Shown: positions 10,945 to 19,234, counted from the stretch's first letter. The stretch: DNA of 64,000 nucleotides from Phreatobacter cathodiphilus (GCF_003008515.1 NZ_CP027668.1:3885001-3949000), one strand, 5' to 3'. Notes: a model not told the origin generated them from the letters alone. Program-made: numbers and translations.

Positions 10945-11371
10945 ACGTCCATCCGCCGGATCATTCTTTGTTCGGGCCTTGCGGGGCTCGTTTCGGCGAG
11001 GTCGCGCCGGGACGGCGGCCGGGCTTGGCTCCCGGAAGGGCTGTCGCGCCCTGAACCCTTAACCGCCGCGTGCCGTTTCGGAGCAGCGGTCGCGCGGCAT
11101 GATAGGCTGCAGCCGCCGTCGCGGGTCCGGATCCGGGTCGTCGCCGCGGTTCCCCGCGCTTCCCGCCCGTCCCGCGTCCGGCTCCTCGCGCCTGCCGTCC
11201 CGGCGGACGGGGCGACAATGTCCCGGAGGCGCCGGGCATCGCTGCCGACGGCCAGCCGCCCCTCCATGACACGTCCTGCCGGCCAGTCCGCTCGTCCTCG
11301 GGGAGGGGGCAACGCCGACGGGCCTGTGCCGGGCTTACAGCCCAGGGGAATGGGCGATCGCCGCCGGCCCG

Positions 11372-11412
11372 TTAACCTCGGGATCAACCGGCGAACGAAC
11401 CGGGACCGAATC
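11372..11412 (+). repeat. 41-bp degenerate repeat, copy 2
   Basis: Same block order and exactly the same internal spacing as the copy at 10904, with TTAACCT, GGGATC, GAACGAA and CCGAATC conserved and the spacers diverged. Confidence 0.7.
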
Positions 11413-11604
11413 GGGTCGCCGGCAATGTTCCGCGCCTGTCCTGCCGAATATCCGCCGGAACAGACGGTCTGCGGATCCGCCGTCGCATCAGCGCGGCGGC
11501 CGGGAGGCGCGGATCTTCACCGGAGCGTATCGAATCGGGGCAGGGCTGCGCCCTCACATCCTCTCGCCCGGGCCGGCGGCGTCGCGCGCCCGCGGATCGT
11601 CTCG

Positions 11605-11645
11605 TTAACCTGCGGACCCCAACAGGAACGAACAGCGTCCGAATC
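11605..11645 (+). repeat. 41-bp degenerate repeat, copy 3
   Basis: Third copy with TTAACCT, GCGGACC, GAACGAA and CCGAATC at the same offsets. Spacer bases differ from the other two copies, so only the blocks are kept. Confidence 0.7.
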
Positions 11646-11788
11646 GGAACCGCGGCCGCGTTGCCACTCTGTCCGGTGACGCAGGAGCGCAAACGCCATC
11701 CAACTGGCCGCGGCGACGGAACCCGGTCAGCGTCCGGGGTGAAGCGGGCGTTCGCGCGGTTAACCCTGTTGTCCCGCGCCGGGACGCC

Positions 11789-14179
11789 TCACGCCAGCGC
11801 CTTGAGATACCGGACCGGCCGTGCCCCGAGGATCGCCTGCGCCGCATGCAGGATGGCGTTGGTGTCGATGCCGTGGTGACGGTAGAGGTCGCCGACCGTG
11901 CCGGTCTGGCCGAAATGCTCGACGCCGAGCGACTTCACCCGATGGCCGTGCACCGCGCCGAGCCAGGCCAGCGTCGCCGGATGGCCATCCACCACGGTGA
12001 CGAGGCCGCAATCGCGGGTGAGGCCGCCGAGGAGGCGCTCCACATGGCTGGTGGCGTGGTGATGGCCGCGCTGGCGCGCCCGCTCGGCCGCCGTCCAGCC
12101 GGCATTGAGCCGGTCGGACGAGGTCACCGCGAGGACGCCGACGTCCCGGTGGCTCTCCGCCAGCAGGCCTGCGGCTGCGATCGCCTCCGGAGCGGTGGCG
12201 CCCATATAGGCGATGACGACGCCGGCATTGGCGCCGGGCCGCCGCAGCCAGTAGGCGCCGTTGATCACGTCGCTCGCCAGCGCCTCGTCCATGGCGCGCT
12301 GCGGCTGGTCGAGGGTGCGGGTCGACAGGCGCAGATAGACCGAGCCGCCCGTCTCGTCGCGCAGCCAGGTCTCCTCGTCCGGATCGCCCTCGCCGTCGCG
12401 CTGCATGTAGTCGAAGCCGAAGCGCATGATGGCGGCGAGCTCGTCGACGAAGGCGGGCTCGAAGGCGGCGAGCCCGTCCTGCGCCATACCGATCAGCGGC
12501 GTGGCGATGGACTGGTGGGCGCCGCCCTCGGGGGCGAGCGTCACGCCCGAGGGCGTCGCCACCAGCATGAACCGCGCGTCCTGGTAGCAGGCGTAGTTCA
12601 GGGCATCGAGGCCGCGCTGGATGAAGGGGTCGTAGAGCGTACCGACGGGCAGCAGCCGCTCGCCGTGGATGGAATGGGTGAGACCCAGCGCCGACAGGAG
12701 GATGAACAGGTTCATCTCGGCGATGCCGAGTTCGATGTGCTGGCCCTTCGGCGAGAAGTCCCAGGTGAAGGTGGAGGGGATCCGTTCCTGTTTGAACGTG
12801 TCCGCCAGCGCCTCGCGCGCGAACAGCCCGCGCCGGTTGACGAAGGCGCCGAGATTGGTCGAGACGGTGACGTCGGGCGAGCAGGTGACGATGCGCTCGG
12901 CGAAGGGCTCGCTGCCACGGGCGATCTCGTTGAGGATCAGGCCGAAGCCCTGCTGGGTCGACATGGCCGGCTGCATCGGCACGGCGAGCTTCGCCGGGAT
13001 CGGCAGCTTGGCGCCGTGGAAGCGGCGGCGGCCGCGTGCGGCGAAGGGCACGCCCTTCAGGAAGGTCTCCAGCGTCTTCGCCGGCACGGAGAGCCCCTCG
13101 AACCGGTCCCATTCATGGCCCGGCCGCACCTTCATGGCGGCGCGGAAGGCCTCCATCTGCGCCGGCGTCATCAGGCCGGCATGGTTGTCCTTGTGGCCCT
13201 GGAAGGGCAGGCCGAAGCCCTTGATCGTATAGGCGATGAAGCAGACCGGGCGGTCGTGGTCGATGCCCTCGAAGGCCTCGAGCAGCGAGGGCATGTCGTG
13301 GCCGGCGAGATTGGTCATCAGCCGGGCGAGTTCGGCGTCCGAGCGCCGGCCGATCAGGGCCGTCACCGCGCCCTGGTCGCCGATGTCGTCTTCCAGACGC
13401 TTCCGCCAGGCCGCTCCCCCCTGGTAGCAGAGCGCCGCGTAAAGCTGGTTCGGGCAGGTGTCGATCCACTGCCGCAGGGCCTCCCCGCCGGGCTCGGCGA
13501 AGGCCGCCTCCAGCAGCTTGCCATACTTCAGAATCACCACGTCCCAGCCGAAATTGCGGAACATGGCCTCGAAGCGCTCCCACAGCCCCTCGCGCACCAC
13601 GGCGTCGAGGCTCTGGCGGTTGTAGTCGACCACCCACCAGGTGTTGCGGAGACCGTGCTTCCAGCCCTCGATCAGCGCCTCGTAGATGTTGCCCTCGTCC
13701 ATCTCCGCGTCGCCGATCAGCGCCACCATGCGCCCTTCGGGTCGCTCCAGACCCCAGCCGTGGGCGCGCACATAGTCCTGGGCGAGGGACGAGAACAGCG
13801 TCTGCGCCACGCCGAGGCCGACCGAGCCGGTGGAGAAGTCCACGTCGTCGATGTCCTTGGTGCGCGAGGGATAGCTCTGTGCCCCCTTGAAGCCGCGGAA
13901 GGCCTCCAGCTTCTCCCGCGTCTGGTTGCCGAGGAGATACTGGATGGCGTGGAAGTTGGGGCTCGCATGCGGCTTCACCGCCACCCGGTCCTCCGGCCGC
14001 AGCACGGCGAAATAGAGCGCTGTCATGATGGTGGCGAGCGAGGCGGAGGAGGCCTGGTGGCCGCCGACCTTCAGCCCGTCCGCGTTGTCGCGCAGGTGGT
14101 TGGCGTTGTGGATCGTCCACGAGGCGAGCCAGAGAATCTTCTGCTCCAGCGCGGCGAGGGCGGCGAGACGGTCGGTCAT
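11789..14179 (-). CDS. transketolase-like 2-oxoacid dehydrogenase E1 (homodimeric AceE/MdeB type)
   Basis: A 796-residue thiamine-diphosphate enzyme resembling the homodimeric pyruvate dehydrogenase E1, but shorter than AceE (about 890). The ThDP motif is GDAEMDEGNIYEAL ... NTWWVVDYNRQSLD. The N-terminal HQASSASLATIMTALYF and the transketolase-type pyrimidine domain near residues 420-600 are present. The start MTDRLAALAALEQ (14179) is preferred to upstream ATGs. It is divergent from an Lrp-family gene, the layout known for Pseudomonas mdeB, whose product acts on 2-oxobutyrate; no mdeA homologue is next to it. The substrate is inferred only: pyruvate, 2-oxobutyrate or a sugar phosphate remain possible. 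Confidence 0.85.
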   Translation of the reverse strand: MTDRLAALAALEQKILWLASWTIHNANHLRDNADGLKVGGHQASSASLATIMTALYFAVLRPEDRVAVKPHASPNFHAIQYLLGNQTREKLEAFRGFKGAQSYPSRTKDIDDVDFSTGSVGLGVAQTLFSSLAQDYVRAHGWGLERPEGRMVALIGDAEMDEGNIYEALIEGWKHGLRNTWWVVDYNRQSLDAVVREGLWERFEAMFRNFGWDVVILKYGKLLEAAFAEPGGEALRQWIDTCPNQLYAALCYQGGAAWRKRLEDDIGDQGAVTALIGRRSDAELARLMTNLAGHDMPSLLEAFEGIDHDRPVCFIAYTIKGFGLPFQGHKDNHAGLMTPAQMEAFRAAMKVRPGHEWDRFEGLSVPAKTLETFLKGVPFAARGRRRFHGAKLPIPAKLAVPMQPAMSTQQGFGLILNEIARGSEPFAERIVTCSPDVTVSTNLGAFVNRRGLFAREALADTFKQERIPSTFTWDFSPKGQHIELGIAEMNLFILLSALGLTHSIHGERLLPVGTLYDPFIQRGLDALNYACYQDARFMLVATPSGVTLAPEGGAHQSIATPLIGMAQDGLAAFEPAFVDELAAIMRFGFDYMQRDGEGDPDEETWLRDETGGSVYLRLSTRTLDQPQRAMDEALASDVINGAYWLRRPGANAGVVIAYMGATAPEAIAAAGLLAESHRDVGVLAVTSSDRLNAGWTAAERARQRGHHHATSHVERLLGGLTRDCGLVTVVDGHPATLAWLGAVHGHRVKSLGVEHFGQTGTVGDLYRHHGIDTNAILHAAQAILGARPVRYLKALA

Positions 14180-14265
14180 GGCGGGCGGTGTCCGTTCAGG
14201 GTGCGTCATCATGCCGAAAGGCCCCGGCAGCCTCCTGCCAAAAAGCATCTGACAGGGGCGACACA

Positions 14266-14315
14266 ATGAGCATGATCTGCCAGGATGGCCTCCTATCCTG
14301 GCAGGTTCTGCTCAT
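14266..14315. promoter_or_regulatory. 50-bp composite palindrome, probable Lrp-family operator
   Basis: Two nested inverted repeats share one centre. The inner arms are TGCCAGGAT (14278) and ATCCTGGCA (ending 14303) with an 8-base spacer. The outer arms are ATGAGCA (14266) and TGCTCAT (ending 14315). It fills the gap between the E1 gene and the Lrp-type gene and overlaps the likely regulator start, so binding would repress lrp and could control the E1 gene. Confidence 0.75.
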
Positions 14316-14778
14316 GACCCGGCTCGACGCCATCGACCGCCGCATCCTCGCCGAACTCCAGCGCGACGGCCGCATGACCAACCAGGCCCTCGCCGAGAAG
14401 GTCGGCCTGTCGCCCACTCCCTGCCTCCGGCGCGTGCGGCGGCTGGAGGAGGCGGGCATCATCGGCGGCTATGTGGCGGTGGTCGACCAGAAGGCGGTCG
14501 ACCTGCCGGTCTCCGTCTTCATCTCCATCAAGCTGGAGCGCCAGCGCGAGGAGGATCTCGACCGCTTCGCCGAGGCCGTGTCGCGCTGGCCCGAGGTGAT
14601 GGAATGCTATCTGATGACCGGCCAGCGCGACTATCTCATGCGCGTCGTCTGCGCCGACCTGCCGGCCTATGAGCGTTTCCTCAAGGCCCGGCTGACCCGG
14701 CTCGACGGCATCGCCTCCATCGAGAGCTCCTTCGCCCTGGCGCAGGTGAAGCACACCAACGTGCTGCCGCTGGGGTGA
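14314..14778 (+). CDS. Lrp/AsnC family transcriptional regulator
   Basis: A 154-residue regulator: an N-terminal helix-turn-helix (about residues 4-60, with LDAIDRRILAELQRDGRMTN and LAEKVGLSPTPCLRRVRRLE) and a C-terminal RAM/AsnC ligand domain (about 68-150). Members form octamers and sense amino acids or oxoacids. The start is uncertain: ATG 14314 gives the usual family N-terminus, but ATG 14266 (16 residues longer) has the better ribosome site, AGGGGCG. It is divergent from the E1 gene across a composite palindrome and probably controls it. Confidence 0.93.
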   Translation: MTRLDAIDRRILAELQRDGRMTNQALAEKVGLSPTPCLRRVRRLEEAGIIGGYVAVVDQKAVDLPVSVFISIKLERQREEDLDRFAEAVSRWPEVMECYLMTGQRDYLMRVVCADLPAYERFLKARLTRLDGIASIESSFALAQVKHTNVLPLG

Positions 14779-14866
14779 GGGGCGGCGGCCGGACGCGGTC
14801 GCCGGCCTTTGACAGGCTGCGCCGAGCCTCTACCCTTCACGCCGACCTGACCGGAAGGACCCCGCC

Positions 14867-16726
14867 ATGCCGCGCCTGACCCGCCGTTCCGTCCTGACCC
14901 TCGCCGCCGCCGGCGCCGGAGCGGGCCTTCTCGGTCGCCGTGCCCTCGCGCAGGCCGCCGGCGAGAGCCATGGCATCTCCTATTTCGGCGACCTGAAATA
15001 TCCCGCGGGGTTCCCGCATTTCGACTACGTCAATCCGCAGGCGCCGAAGGGCGGCACCTTCATCCACACCGCCTCCACCTGGTCCTACAACCAGAATCCG
15101 ACCACCTTCAACACGCTGAACACCCTCGTGCTGCGCGGCGACGCCCCGCCCGGGCTCGACGACATCTTTTCGAGCCTCATGGCCGGCGGCGGCGACGAGC
15201 CCGATGCCATGTACGGCTTTGCCGCCGAAAAAGTCGCCATCTCCGAGGACGGCCTCACCTACCGCTTCACGCTCCGCGACATCGCGCGGTTCCACGACGG
15301 CACGCCCATCACCGCGGAGGACGTCGCCTGGTCGATCCTCACCCTGAAGGAGAAGGGCCACCCGCTGCTGCGCGTCGTACTGCGCGACATCGCGGGCGCC
15401 ACCGCCGAGAACGCGAAGGTGGTGGCCGTCACCTTCGCCAAGGGGCGCTCGCGCTCCCTGCCGCTCACCGTCGCCGGCCTGCCCATCCTGTCCAAGGCCT
15501 GGTACGCGAACCGCGACTTCGAGGCCTCCACCATGGACGTGCCGCTGGGCTCCGCCGCCTACAAGGTCGGCCGCTTCGAGGCCGGCCGCTTCATCGAATA
15601 CGAGCGCGTCAGGAACTGGTGGGGCGAGAAACTGCCCGTCTCCGTCGGCCAGAACAATTTCGACGTCATCCGCGTCGAGTTCTTCCGCGATCGGGACGTC
15701 GCCTTCGAGGCCTTCAAGAGCCGCACCTACACCTTCCGCGAGGAGTTCACCTCGCGCGCCTGGGCGACGCAGTATGATTTCCCCGCCGCCAGGGACGGCC
15801 GCGTCGTCCGCCGCGAGGTTCCCGACGAGACGCCCTCGGGCGCCCAGGGCTGGTTCATCAACACAAGGCGCGAGAAATTCGCCAGCCCGAAGCTGCGCGA
15901 GGCCCTCGGCCTCGCCTTCGACTTCGAATGGACGAACAAGAACGTCATGTTCGACAGCTACAAGCGCACCCATTCCTTTTTCCAGAACTCGCCGATGATG
16001 GCGGTGGGCAAGCCTTCGGCGGAGGAGCTCGCCATCCTCGAGCCGTTCCGCGGCAAGGTGCCGGATGAGGTCTTCGACGAGCCCTACGTGCCGCCGGTGT
16101 CCAACGCCTCCGGCCAGGACCGCAACCTGCTGCGCCGGGCGACCCAGCTCCTGCGCGAGGCGGGCTTCACCCTGAAGGACAACCGCCTCCTCGATCCCGC
16201 CGGCAAGCCGATGACGGTGGAGTTCCTCGACTACGACAACTCGCTGGAGCGCCACACCCAGCCCTTCGTCGCCAACCTGAGGCGCCTCGGCATCGAGGCG
16301 ACCATCCGCCGGGTCGATTCGGCCCAGTATCAGTCGCGCCTTAAGGACTACGACTTCGACCTCACCATCCGCCGCTATTCGCTCTCGCTCACCCCCGGCG
16401 AATCGCTGCGCACCTTCTTCGGCTCGGAGAGCGGCAAGCAGCCGGGCTCGCAGAACCTCGCCGGCATCGCCGATCCCGTGGTCGACGCGCTCATCCAGAA
16501 GATCCTGGCGGTGAACACCCGCCCCGAGCTGACGACGCTCTGCCTCTGCCTCGACCGCGTGCTGCGCGCGGGCCGCTACTGGGTGCCCAACTGGTACAAG
16601 GCCTCCCACTGGATCGCCTACTGGGACCAGTTCGGGTTCCCTGAGCGCAAGCCCAAATATGCCCGCGGCGTGCCGGCGACCTGGTGGTTCGATCCGGCCA
16701 AGGCGGCGAAGCTGGAGCGGACGTGA
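14867..16726 (+). CDS. extracellular solute-binding protein, YejA-like
   Basis: A 619-residue SBP_bac_5 protein of the YejA group, longer than DppA. The N-terminus MPRLTRRSVLTLAAAGAGAG has a twin-arginine motif and cleavage near RALAQA. The mature start HGISYFGDLKYPAGFPHFDYV and PQAPKGGTF is characteristic of YejA-type proteins that bind oligopeptides or related compounds for ABC import. The C-terminus contains YWVPNWYKASHWIAYWDQFG. It stands alone, with no yejBEF permease or ATPase genes beside it. The preceding Lrp gene ends 88 bases upstream, so co-transcription is possible. Confidence 0.9.
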   Translation: MPRLTRRSVLTLAAAGAGAGLLGRRALAQAAGESHGISYFGDLKYPAGFPHFDYVNPQAPKGGTFIHTASTWSYNQNPTTFNTLNTLVLRGDAPPGLDDIFSSLMAGGGDEPDAMYGFAAEKVAISEDGLTYRFTLRDIARFHDGTPITAEDVAWSILTLKEKGHPLLRVVLRDIAGATAENAKVVAVTFAKGRSRSLPLTVAGLPILSKAWYANRDFEASTMDVPLGSAAYKVGRFEAGRFIEYERVRNWWGEKLPVSVGQNNFDVIRVEFFRDRDVAFEAFKSRTYTFREEFTSRAWATQYDFPAARDGRVVRREVPDETPSGAQGWFINTRREKFASPKLREALGLAFDFEWTNKNVMFDSYKRTHSFFQNSPMMAVGKPSAEELAILEPFRGKVPDEVFDEPYVPPVSNASGQDRNLLRRATQLLREAGFTLKDNRLLDPAGKPMTVEFLDYDNSLERHTQPFVANLRRLGIEATIRRVDSAQYQSRLKDYDFDLTIRRYSLSLTPGESLRTFFGSESGKQPGSQNLAGIADPVVDALIQKILAVNTRPELTTLCLCLDRVLRAGRYWVPNWYKASHWIAYWDQFGFPERKPKYARGVPATWWFDPAKAAKLERT

Positions 16727-16877
16727 CGTGACCCCCGCCCGTCCGGGCGGCGGAGTTGATCGAGGACAAGGTCTTGTCCGTGTCCTTCGTCATCATCACG
16801 GGGGTACCGTCCCCGGATGACCCTCCTGCGCATCCCGCGCATCGGCCCCGCCGGACCGGACCACCGGAGGCGCCACC

Positions 16878-17225
16878 ATGCCGAGCCGATCCCCCCTTGC
16901 CGGAGGTTGTCGCGCCGTCCTCGCCGCCGTCCTCGCCCTGGGCCTGGCCGTGTCCGCGGCCCCTGCCACGGCCGCCAGCATCCAGCGCGGCCTGACGCTC
17001 GCCCGCACCCACTGCGCCACCTGCCACGCCATCGACCGCGTCTCGCCGAGCCCGCTGACGGCCGCTCCGCCCTTCCGCGACCTTCATCGCAGTTATGCGG
17101 TGGAGAACCTGTCGGAAGCCCTCGCCGAGGGCATCATGACCGGCCACCCCTCCATGCCGCAGTTTCGCTTCGACCAAATCGAGGACTTCATCGTCTTCCT
17201 GAAGAGCCTGGAACGGCGGCGGTGA
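16878..17225 (+). CDS. small class I cytochrome c
   Basis: A 115-residue periplasmic c-type cytochrome. The signal peptide spans about residues 9-33 (cleavage near ATAAS). One haem site is CATCH (Cys46, Cys49, His50), and Met93 in GHPSMPQF is the probable distal ligand. The C-terminal helix IEDFIVFLKSLE is typical of the fold. It would carry electrons in the periplasm; no oxidase or dehydrogenase is adjacent to show its partner. Confidence 0.9.
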   Translation: MPSRSPLAGGCRAVLAAVLALGLAVSAAPATAASIQRGLTLARTHCATCHAIDRVSPSPLTAAPPFRDLHRSYAVENLSEALAEGIMTGHPSMPQFRFDQIEDFIVFLKSLERRR

Positions 17226-17254
17226 TGGGCAATCACGGGGGCGGGGAGCAGGGA

Positions 17255-17284
17255 AGGAAGATGGTGCTGCGAGAGAGGATTGAA
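17255..17284 (+). repeat. attachment-site copy, distal end of the tRNA-Thr island
   Basis: A 30-bp perfect direct repeat of 18650-18679, matching the 3' end of tRNA-Thr and a few bases beyond. It begins AGGAAGATGG and ends AGGATTGAA. It lies on the tRNA 3' side, as expected for the far att site of an element integrated at a tRNA gene. Confidence 0.85.
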
Positions 17285-17370
17285 TTCCCCGTCCGACGCT
17301 GTATCCATAACAAAATCAGTGGTTTAAGTCACCACCTTCGTGGTGCTGTACCACAGCGTTGTCCCACGGT

Positions 17371-18024
17371 CTACGGTGTACCGTTGCGACGGGAATGCCG
17401 CTGCCGGACGCGCTCGGGCATCGTGAAGACGTAGATGAGGAACGCATCGGCAAACTCAATGGCTTCCGCCACTTCCGCCTTTGGCGGCTCACCTGCGTCG
17501 TGCGCGGCGTCGTTGCCAATGATGCGGATTTGGTGTGCCCAGCTTTTGACGGCCTCTGGGATGAGGTTGCCCTTTGCCATCTCGTCTATCCGGCTGGCAA
17601 GGGTGCCAGTGCTTTGAGGAAGGACCCGCTTGGTTGCTACCTCCAGAACCTTGCGGATCAGCATGCCTGCCGCATCCAACTCTCCTCGAAGTAGCGCCAT
17701 CCTCGCGCCGATGTAGACCCGGCCTATGTCCTCCGGGCAGTGGTCGGGGGCCTGCGGCGTTGATGCCGCCGGATAGGACGCGCGGATTGCCCAACCGGAG
17801 TGAGTAAGGGTATCGCTGCCGTCGGCCTTCGCGGCCGATGTATTGAACCAACCTTCGGTTGCTCTTGCCTGCGGGCCCGGACGAAGCAGATGGACCGCCG
17901 GTTGGGTGCACTTGGGGCAGGTCGTGAAGGCGGCAACGCCTCCGCCCGCTTGGGCGTACGCCTTGACATGCAGCCCAATCTTCTCCGTGCCGCAGTGTCC
18001 ACATGTTGTGGTTAGGACCGCCAT
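17371..18024 (-). CDS. DUF4145 (HEPN-like) protein with zinc ribbon
   Basis: A 217-residue protein. The N-terminus has a zinc-ribbon-like pair of knuckles, C8-x2-C11 and C36-x2-C39. The C-terminal part (about residues 95-205) has the DUF4145 signature: YIGARMALLRGELDAAGMLI, and IRIIGNDAAHDAGEP with Arg167 and His175. DUF4145 belongs to the HEPN superfamily, often found in defence islands or fused to restriction enzymes. The R-x7-H spacing is longer than the nuclease Rx4-6H motif, so RNase activity is uncertain. GGGGAG lies 3 bases before the ATG at 18024. It is the main cargo of the tRNA-Thr island. Confidence 0.85.
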   Translation of the reverse strand: MAVLTTTCGHCGTEKIGLHVKAYAQAGGGVAAFTTCPKCTQPAVHLLRPGPQARATEGWFNTSAAKADGSDTLTHSGWAIRASYPAASTPQAPDHCPEDIGRVYIGARMALLRGELDAAGMLIRKVLEVATKRVLPQSTGTLASRIDEMAKGNLIPEAVKSWAHQIRIIGNDAAHDAGEPPKAEVAEAIEFADAFLIYVFTMPERVRQRHSRRNGTP

Positions 18025-18093
18025 GGGCTCCCCAGTTGAATTTTGGTAGGCTACATCCTTAGCGAGGTAGAGGCGTTTGGAAAGACAGTGCTT

Positions 18094-18387
18094 ATGGACC
18101 CCATGGTGTTGTTGGCGCGGCTGGTGGGTAACGGGATCGACCCTATGCTGCTGATACCGGCCCTACTTCTGGGCTGGCTTGCCCGGGGATGGGGCGAGGT
18201 TGTTCTAGCGGCGTTCCTTGTTGCCGGGGCGGTCACTGGCATTCTGGCTTTGATTGTCAGCGGGACAGGCCGGCAGCTCCCATGGGTTGAAGTTGCTTTG
18301 TTGAAACTCGTCGCAGCCTTCATCTGGGCAGCAGCGGCCCGGGGTGTGAAGCATTTGGTGGGGAGAAGGCAGCCGTCCGGCCAGTAG
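18094..18387 (+). CDS. small membrane protein of the island
   Basis: A 97-residue hydrophobic protein with about three membrane segments (LLIPALLLGWLARG, VVLAAFLVAGAVTGILALIV and VALLKLVAAFIWAAAA) and a basic tail, VKHLVGRRQPSG. I do not recognise a family. Starts at GTG 18088 or TTG 18043 are possible; ATG 18094 is used. It is divergent from the DUF4145 gene, 69 bases away, inside the att-bounded island. A membrane effector partner is conceivable but nothing in the sequence shows it. Confidence 0.55.
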   Translation: MDPMVLLARLVGNGIDPMLLIPALLLGWLARGWGEVVLAAFLVAGAVTGILALIVSGTGRQLPWVEVALLKLVAAFIWAAAARGVKHLVGRRQPSGQ

Positions 18388-18431
18388 GACGCAACAAGAC
18401 AGATGCCGCGCAGACGCGCCGCATATTCGCG

Positions 18432-18554
18432 TCACGCCCTCTGTAACAGCCTCCGCGCCTGCTCCGCTGTCCACCTGCCGCCTCCTTTCGCAGCGGGCAC
18501 ACCGCGCTCGCTAAGGGCCTTGGCGATGCCCCCGAGGGACCTGACCCCGGAGGC
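18432..18554 (-). pseudogene. serine recombinase C-terminal remnant
   Basis: About 40 residues, from SGVRSLGGIAKALSERGVP through RWTAEQARRLLQR, match the DNA-binding helix-turn-helix tail of resolvase/large serine recombinases (SLRAIAxxLNxRGIP...W). The frame upstream has no catalytic domain and the protein would be truncated at its N-terminus. It lies between the island genes and the tRNA-side att copy, where an integrase gene would normally sit. Confidence 0.6.
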
Positions 18555-18656
18555 CCGGACCATCGATGATGGGGAGGACGTCAGCCGTGCTCCTTCGGTC
18601 GCTGGCACAGGCAAATCGGTGAAGCCGATATGGTCTCAGTTCGGTTGGCAGGAAGA

Positions 18657-18731
<75 letters not shown>

Positions 18732-18904
18732 GAGGGCACCGGAGGCGCGAAACGATGCGCGGTGCGAACGGGACGCTTCCCTGCCACAGGGTGCGGCGCG
18801 ATGCAAGGGCGGGTCTGCGATTTGCCGTGCGGTGGTGACGACGGCGTTGCGCCGGGCCGCCCGTCGCGGCATCGTCGCGGCGCGGATGCGGACGGGGAGC
18901 GGCG

Positions 18905-19078
18905 ATGGCCAGGAGCGGCGACGCGGCGGATGAAGCGGGCAGCGGCAAGGCGGGCGGCGCCCCGCCGAAGCCCAGGGATGCCCGCGCCGAGCGCCTCGCC
19001 GCCCAGCTCAAGGCCAATTTGAAGCGCCGCAAGGAGCAGGCGCGCGGCCGCGCCGCAGGCGAGGACGAAGCGGGCTGA
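18905..19078 (+). CDS. small conserved basic protein upstream of murA
   Basis: A 57-residue protein: an N-terminal Ala/Gly-rich stretch, then PRDARAERLAAQLKANLKRR and KEQARGRAAGED. A short Arg/Lys-rich helix of this type, RDARAERLAxxLRxNLxRRKxQARGR, is found beside murA in many Hyphomicrobiales as I recall. GGGAGCGGCG precedes the ATG. It reads in the same direction as murA, ending 156 bases before it. The strongly basic amphipathic helix could bind nucleic acid or ribosomes, but the function is unknown. Confidence 0.75.
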   Translation: MARSGDAADEAGSGKAGGAPPKPRDARAERLAAQLKANLKRRKEQARGRAAGEDEAG

Positions 19079-19234
19079 ACGGGCGGGCGGAATTCCGCCG
19101 CGCCTGCTTCCTTGTTTCGCCTCCTTTGGTCGGCTAGACGAAGGCCCCCGCCGGGCGGCAACGTGCTGAAACGCTGCCGGGCGATTCGACGACGGGCGCC
19201 AGTCGAGGCCAGCCCTCCCTCCGAGGAGTTCCGC

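Larger units (their letters stand above)
10884..11788. other. 905-bp non-coding region with degenerate repeats
   Basis: No frame here has family-like sequence. It holds three 41-bp repeats listed separately, plus two extra TTAACC hexamers at 11059 and 11760. The intervals between the five TTAACC sites are 155, 313, 233 and 155 bases, all close to multiples of 78. The function is unknown: small RNAs, a DNA-binding array or a decayed tandem repeat are possible. Confidence 0.6.
17285..18649. mobile_element. 1.4-kb remnant integrative island at tRNA-Thr
   Basis: The segment between the two 30-bp att copies has visibly lower GC and less biased codons than the flanks. It contains a DUF4145 gene, a small membrane-protein gene and the C-terminal remnant of a serine recombinase next to the tRNA. 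No complete integrase is present, so this is a decayed or non-autonomous element. Confidence 0.75.

Noticed and set aside
10925-10951. EcfG (GGAAC-N17-CGTT) stress promoter in repeat copy 1
   Set aside because: Copy 1 has GGAAC and a CGTC at suitable spacing, but copies 2 and 3 lack the -10 element, so it does not explain the repeats.
9987-11387. 466-codon leftward frame across the RNase T2 gene and the repeat region
   Set aside because: Half is antisense to the ribonuclease gene and the rest runs through repeats with Arg/Pro-rich translation; no support as a gene.
11218-11679. 153-codon frame inside the repeat region
   Set aside because: The 41-bp repeats fall in it, but block spacing is kept at DNA level and the translation is Arg/Gly/Pro-rich without family likeness.
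11846-14269. 807-codon open frame opposite the E1-type gene
   Set aside because: It mirrors the E1 gene, whose protein has complete thiamine-enzyme motifs; the antisense product is low-complexity His/Arg/Gly-rich sequence with no family features.
17261-17284. Second tRNA-Thr gene
   Set aside because: Only the 3' end of the tRNA sequence is present; D-arm, anticodon arm and 5' acceptor strand are absent, so it is an att copy.
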